A program made the translations under genes and the position numbers. A model generated the notes under the pieces. It was not told the DNA's origin. It ran no database searches and saw nothing but the letters and a program-made list of their open reading frames with translations. From Chelonoidis abingdonii (taxonomy: Eukaryota > Chordata > Testudines > Testudinidae), in NCBI RefSeq assembly GCF_003597395.2, contig NC_133778.1, positions 22,175,450 to 22,239,449 on the forward strand: 64,000 bases of DNA, read 5' to 3'. Positions within the stretch are counted from its first letter, which is position 1. Every line of letters begins with the position of its first letter. Shown piece by piece: positions 59,551-64,000 of the stretch.

Positions 59551-62500
59551 AAGGTCCACACATGGGAAGTCTGCGACAGAGCCCAACTCTTCTGATTTTC
59601 CCCCATCCCTGCCTCCAGTGCCATAAGAACAAGACCATCCTTCTTGTTTTCTTATAGTTTTCTTTGGCTTCAGACTTTGTCCACTCATGTTCCCTACCTC
59701 CAGATGTGCAATTTCTGCTCTCTTCTGACTCTTGCATTGTGTAAAATACTGATGCCATTCTAAACAATAATCCAAGGAAGGAATAATGAATATTAAGAAA
59801 TTGACCTCTGTTAATAAACAGAGACCTCTAAACAGTTGAATCCATTCAGTTAATTGCTTATTGGCTGTATTGAGTGATTATATCCACCCTTGTTCTATCA
59901 AGTTCAGCATCCTCTCGTTTGGTCAATTAGCCTTTGGTGTCTAAGAAAGGAAATTCTGAATTTATTGTTTGTGTCTAAGGGCTGCAGGACTGTTCCCCAT
60001 GCTGTGCTTTGAGTTCTGCTGGTCGGTCAGTGCTATTTTTTTTTTTTTTTAAACCTGAATCCTGCAATTTGATTTGGTCAGGTGGACCCTGGCATCTTGA
60101 AGAGTCCTACTGAAGTTAGTAGGATATTGTAAGAATGGAAGGGTCCATCCATGTGAGGAGCCAAAGTGAGGGATTTTGAGGTGGATCACAGTCAGTTCCT
60201 TAGACAAAACCACTGGCATATTAGTTCAGCAGAACCTTAGCTGTACTCACATTGGAGTCTATTTCGCAACCAGACGGATCAGTTGCCACTCCCTGTAAGC
60301 CTAACCCCATTTAACTTCTATTGCTTTCTACGCCCCTGGTCAAAATAAAGCGTTGCCTGGTAGCAAATCCTCTGCCCAACTGCTAACCATTGCCACTGTG
60401 ATTCTTGAAGCATCATCCAGTCCTAGATGGATCTGAAACTGAACTGACTTGGTTTGGTGGCTTTTCCTGATGTGGAACAGCAAGCTCTCAATAATGCATT
60501 CAAGGGTCTCGCTTGCTAAAGGGTTCCAACACTTGCAGTGCAGTGATGCAGACCCTGTAATGATAGTTGGTCATGTTCAGAGAATTCAATTCAGGCTTTA
60601 AAACCCCATCAAAAAGTTAATGACTGACTATTTAAACACAACAATTCCTGCATGACTTGAGAGAGAAAAGAGATGGAAAAGTTATTCATGTCCCATCTGT
60701 CTGGAACTCTTGTCCCTTCCCTCCAACTTACTGAGTCACTCACTTCCACCCTTTATATCTCACTTACATTTTCCTTTCCCCTTTAGCTTATGATTAACCA
60801 ACACTCACACATTGCATCATAAAACACTTTGCAGAGGGTATTAAAGTTCCGTAGACAAATAAAATGTATTGCATTGTAAAAACAGATTCACAATGAAATA
60901 CACCCCTCCCCCCCCCCCCCCCGCAAATCTAGCAATGCAGCATTAAGATGGTAAAGTCAAAGCCCTCCAAAGTCAGGAAATTTAGTGCCTTGGCAATGCT
61001 TACTTGCTAGTGTTACACATGTTGTCTAGCTTATGGTGTACACTCATAGCAGAGTAAGGTGCTAAGGTTTGTACTTAGCAAGCGAAGGAGGAAAGGAAAA
61101 TACTGTAACATGTGGCTGAGTTAACTCTTTTTCAAAGGAGCAAAAGTGTTGCAGGGCCAACCGCTGAAAATGTTCAACAGTGAATAATCATATAACTATA
61201 TTTTCAGTGGTAAAAGGGGCACAAGACTCATTGCATGCCCAAACAAAGGCAACGCTCAGCACGTGGGCCTGGGGTGTGGCCATCTACTTAAATACACAGG
61301 AGCCATTTCAGCATCAGGGGACAAATTGTATGTAGGTGATGCTTGGGGACCTCTATCTGAACAATCCCTAGCATGTGGGTGCTAGCAAAACTCCAGGAGA
61401 GACCTCTGTTTGAGAGAGGAGTGTTTTGCCTGCTCTCTTTGCGATGTGTGGTTGAATAGAAGGATTGGCTTATGCTAGACTCATAGATAAGAAACGTTAT
61501 AGCTTGTCAGGCAGATGGTGGCCTATACTGGGCAGGCCATAGGAAGGGAGAAAATGGCTCTACAACACCTCTTGGAGGCCCAGAGAGAAGAACTACAGGA
61601 CAGAGTGGAAAGAGGGGAGTAGGCAATAAACCCATCCTGAAGACAGCTGTGGTAAGCAGGATCTTAGTGCTTCGTGGGGCTGCTTTGGGAGGGAGGTTAT
61701 GGCAGCGGGGGAAGAAGGGGCGGGCAGATTGCAGGAACTTTGTCGGTCTGCAAATACATTCTCAGCTTGTATTTGGTCCAATTCCTCCCCCATGTGGAAA
61801 GGCTGCACAAGACCCTCTTAAGTGGTGCACGGGCTTTGTGCTGGCCTTCTGTGTAAGGGGGGATTTCATACGTTACTGAGCAGGAGTTGAGGCTGGAGTT
61901 CCATTTAACGTCAAGCTTTACATTAAGTGTGAATGTGTCTGAGGTATGGGGGAGTTGACCCATGCTGTGCCAATGCTGTGGATCCAGCAGTTCTCCATAA
62001 AAGCATTAAATTCACTTTAGAAACAAACACAACACTCAAGCTACTCTTCATGGCCCTGTGGAATTTCATCCAGCTCCCAGAGGTACATACAAGTCATTTT
62101 ATTTCATTTTTAACTACTGGTTACTGTCCATTTCTGCAGTTGCCTTTTTATTCAGCATCATTAGCTTCCTAGTTACTTGAACGCTAATCTGCCTGTACTC
62201 TATGGGTGGTGCGTGGCACTCATTGACACCGGTGCCAATGCAGATGAACTCCACTGAAGTCAACGATGTAACTGAGAACAGCACTGTACTTATTGTCATT
62301 GTCAAAGGTCTTGATCCTCTTTCTGTTGAAGGCAAAAGTAAAGTGTCCATTGACTTCCACAGTGCAGAGTCAGGCACAAAACGTGTTAATAGCCTTGTCA
62401 TCCAAAGGTCTAAGGGCCAGGATTGCAGTCTCAAGTCAAACAGAGGAGACTTGCCAATTGCATAGCATGTCTTCTCTGATACATGGGGCATGTGGATTGT

Positions 62501-63330
62501 AAAATGGCTAGTTGCTCACCTTTAATCAGCACAAGAAAGTTTTCATGCATTATCTCCATATATAGTGGCGGGAGACCAGGTTGTCCTACTGAGTTTTATG
62601 CAGAACTCCCATTGACATCACTGAGAACTTTGCTTAAATCCCAGTGGTACAATACGACCCAGTGTGTTTATTTTTCTGTACCTTCATTCTGTTGGGCATC
62701 TTGTAGTATTCTTTAAGACTTCCTTTTCAGAGAGTTTTTTAAAATGATTGTATACATATGCATGCAGTGATTGCATAGTTACCCTTGTAATATGTATGAT
62801 GTCTAATGAAATTAGCTTTTGTGCTTGCCCCAGGACAACCTTTGGAAATAAGACAATAGTCTCAGTTATTTCCTGGAGTAATGTTAATGATTAACTTAAA
62901 AAAGAGAAGCAATTTTTACCTATACTATCTAATTTTTCATAGTTCTAAACAATTGGAAAGAATCTTTTTGTAATATATTGCATGTAAAAAGCTTAGTTGT
63001 GTAACATTACTGTGCAGATATGTTTGATTACAGAAGAACTACTATACTCTAAGAATTTAGGGTTGCCAGCTGGCAGAAGTGATCATGTATATAAAAGCTG
63101 AAACTGAGCCAGGAAAACGTGGGTTCAAATCTATCTCAGATGATTGTACAATAGAAAGATTAACCGGATATTCTTTTTTCAGATAATAATAAAAAGTGCC
63201 TGACTATTTATATCAATAAATGTCTTCCATATGTGTTGACATTGTGTCTATTGAGTGCATGTATAGGAGATAGTTATTGTTTTACTTGAAGATACCGTTC
63301 ATTATAATTATTCTATAGGTCTACTAATTA
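59551..63330. other. Intergenic, no gene
   Basis: Contains a C homopolymer at 60908-60922, a T-run near 60037-60050, and a palindromic MITE near 62570-62660 (tgagttttatgcagaactccc). 62740-63300 is AT-rich and repeat-poor. None of the frames (for example 62114-62491 minus) resembles a protein family. Confidence 0.45.
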
Positions 63331-63339
63331 TTATGACCT

Positions 63340-63425
63340 GCCAACGCTTATGGACATGCTTAACTTTACTCATGAGAGTAATGCCATAGACTTCAATGGG
63401 ATGACTCGCTTAAACAAAGTGAAGC
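63340..63425. repeat. Palindromic MITE, 'atgcttaactttactcatg' family
   Basis: acatgcttaactttactc at the left and cgcttaaacaaagtgaag at the right, around cttcaatgggatg; related to 41054. Confidence 0.55.
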
Positions 63426-63429
63426 AAAA

Positions 63430-63840
63430 AGAGTAAAATTTTAAAAGTTCCTAAGTCCCATTTTCAAAAATGTCTTGGGGCCATATTTTCAAAGGTTGTA
63501 TAGGGACAAAAAGATGAAGTTAGGTGCCTAGTGGGATTTTCAAAAGCACCTAAGCAGGTTGAGTGCCAACTCCTGGAATTAGTGGTCCTGCTTGGGTATT
63601 CTTGAAGATTTCTTTAGGTGTCTAAATACCTTTGGAAATTCTGAGACTTAAGCTCCGAAGATCCAGATTTTCAAAGGTATTCAGGAGCTTCACCCTCAAT
63701 AGGAGTGAGGTGCCTAAATATCTTTTGAGTATCAGGACCTAAATCCTCAATGATACTGAAGTTCCAAATGACTGTCCCATTTGAAAATGAGATTGAGGCT
63801 CCTAAATCACATGGGCACTTGTGAAACCATTGCCCTTAGT
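63430..63840. repeat. Internally repetitive 'ttttcaaaggt / gtgcctaa' element
   Basis: ccattttcaaaaatgtctt, catattttcaaaggttgt, gattttcaaaagcacctaag, gattttcaaaggtattcagg and several gtgcctaaat or gtgtctaaat words alternate in both orientations. It looks like tandem or nested copies of the short palindromic family of 16331. Confidence 0.6.
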
Positions 63841-63869
63841 GTTTGCAGGATCGATGCCTACAGCTGGGT

Positions 63870-63980
63870 TAAAGGTCTGATCCTGTGAGATGCTCAGACT
63901 CCTCAATTCCCACTAAGGTCAGTGGGAGTTGTGTGCTCAGTACTTTTCCAGAGAAGCTCAGCAGGGTCCCAATATCAGGC
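63870..63980. repeat. Palindromic MITE, 'aaggtcagtgggagttgtgtg' family
   Basis: tctgatcctgtgagatgctc at the left and gagaagctcagcaggg at the right are inverted around actaaggtcagtggga. Confidence 0.5.
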
Positions 63981-64000
63981 TGTTCTCTAACACATCTTAA

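Noticed and set aside
62114..62491. 125-codon minus-strand frame near the right end
   Set aside because: No recognisable domain; overlaps palindromic repeat remnants and an opposite-strand frame.
39769..64000. A neighbouring gene downstream of SATB2
   Set aside because: No exon-like conserved coding block with splice sites was found in any frame; all longer frames are in CR1 or MITEs, or are unstructured.

Overview
This is vertebrate nuclear DNA, most likely from a turtle. The only gene in the window is the 3' end of SATB2, a chromatin-organising transcription factor, on the + strand. Two coding exons are present: 5362-5559 (end of the second CUT domain) and 36315-36770 (homeodomain, acidic tail, stop). 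Between them lies a 30.8-kb phase-0 intron. A 3' UTR of about 2.7 kb follows, with polyadenylation signals at 39281, 39468 and 39482. Bases 1-5361 are the 3' part of the preceding intron. From about 39.5 kb to the end I find no gene, only interspersed repeats and unique AT-rich DNA; this fits the gene-poor region known 3' of SATB2 in other vertebrates.

The turtle assignment is an inference from repeats. There are CR1 LINEs of several subfamilies, a SINE-like family seen here at 10374, 33983 and 39504, many hAT-type MITEs whose terminal inverted repeats and 8-bp target-site duplications can be read directly, MIR-like tRNA-derived SINEs, and a swarm of 60-110-bp palindromic elements around 'gattctgatc' or 'attgacttcagtgg'. 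The species cannot be named from this window.

Layout: 1-5361 intron with a perfect 38-bp inverted repeat at 5061-5180; 5362-5559 SATB2 exon; 5560-36314 last intron, with a repeat-poor AT-rich core around 17.1-18.2 kb, a CR1 at 30.96-32.62 kb, and a dense run of hAT elements from 33.2 to 35.7 kb; 36315-39.5 kb terminal exon; 39504-39756 a SINE-like insertion with a 12-bp duplication directly on the polyadenylation site; 39.8-64 kb intergenic, with a degenerate but nearly full-length CR1 at 55.5-58.5 kb.

I found no operon, CRISPR, viral or other new multi-gene system, and most open reading frames over 60 codons are chance or repeat-derived. The observations most worth following are the set of seed matches in the 3' UTR to microRNAs already known to repress SATB2 in mammals (miR-31, miR-34, miR-23, miR-27), the SINE on the poly(A) site, the perfect hairpin beside the CUT exon, and the palindromic MITE families.
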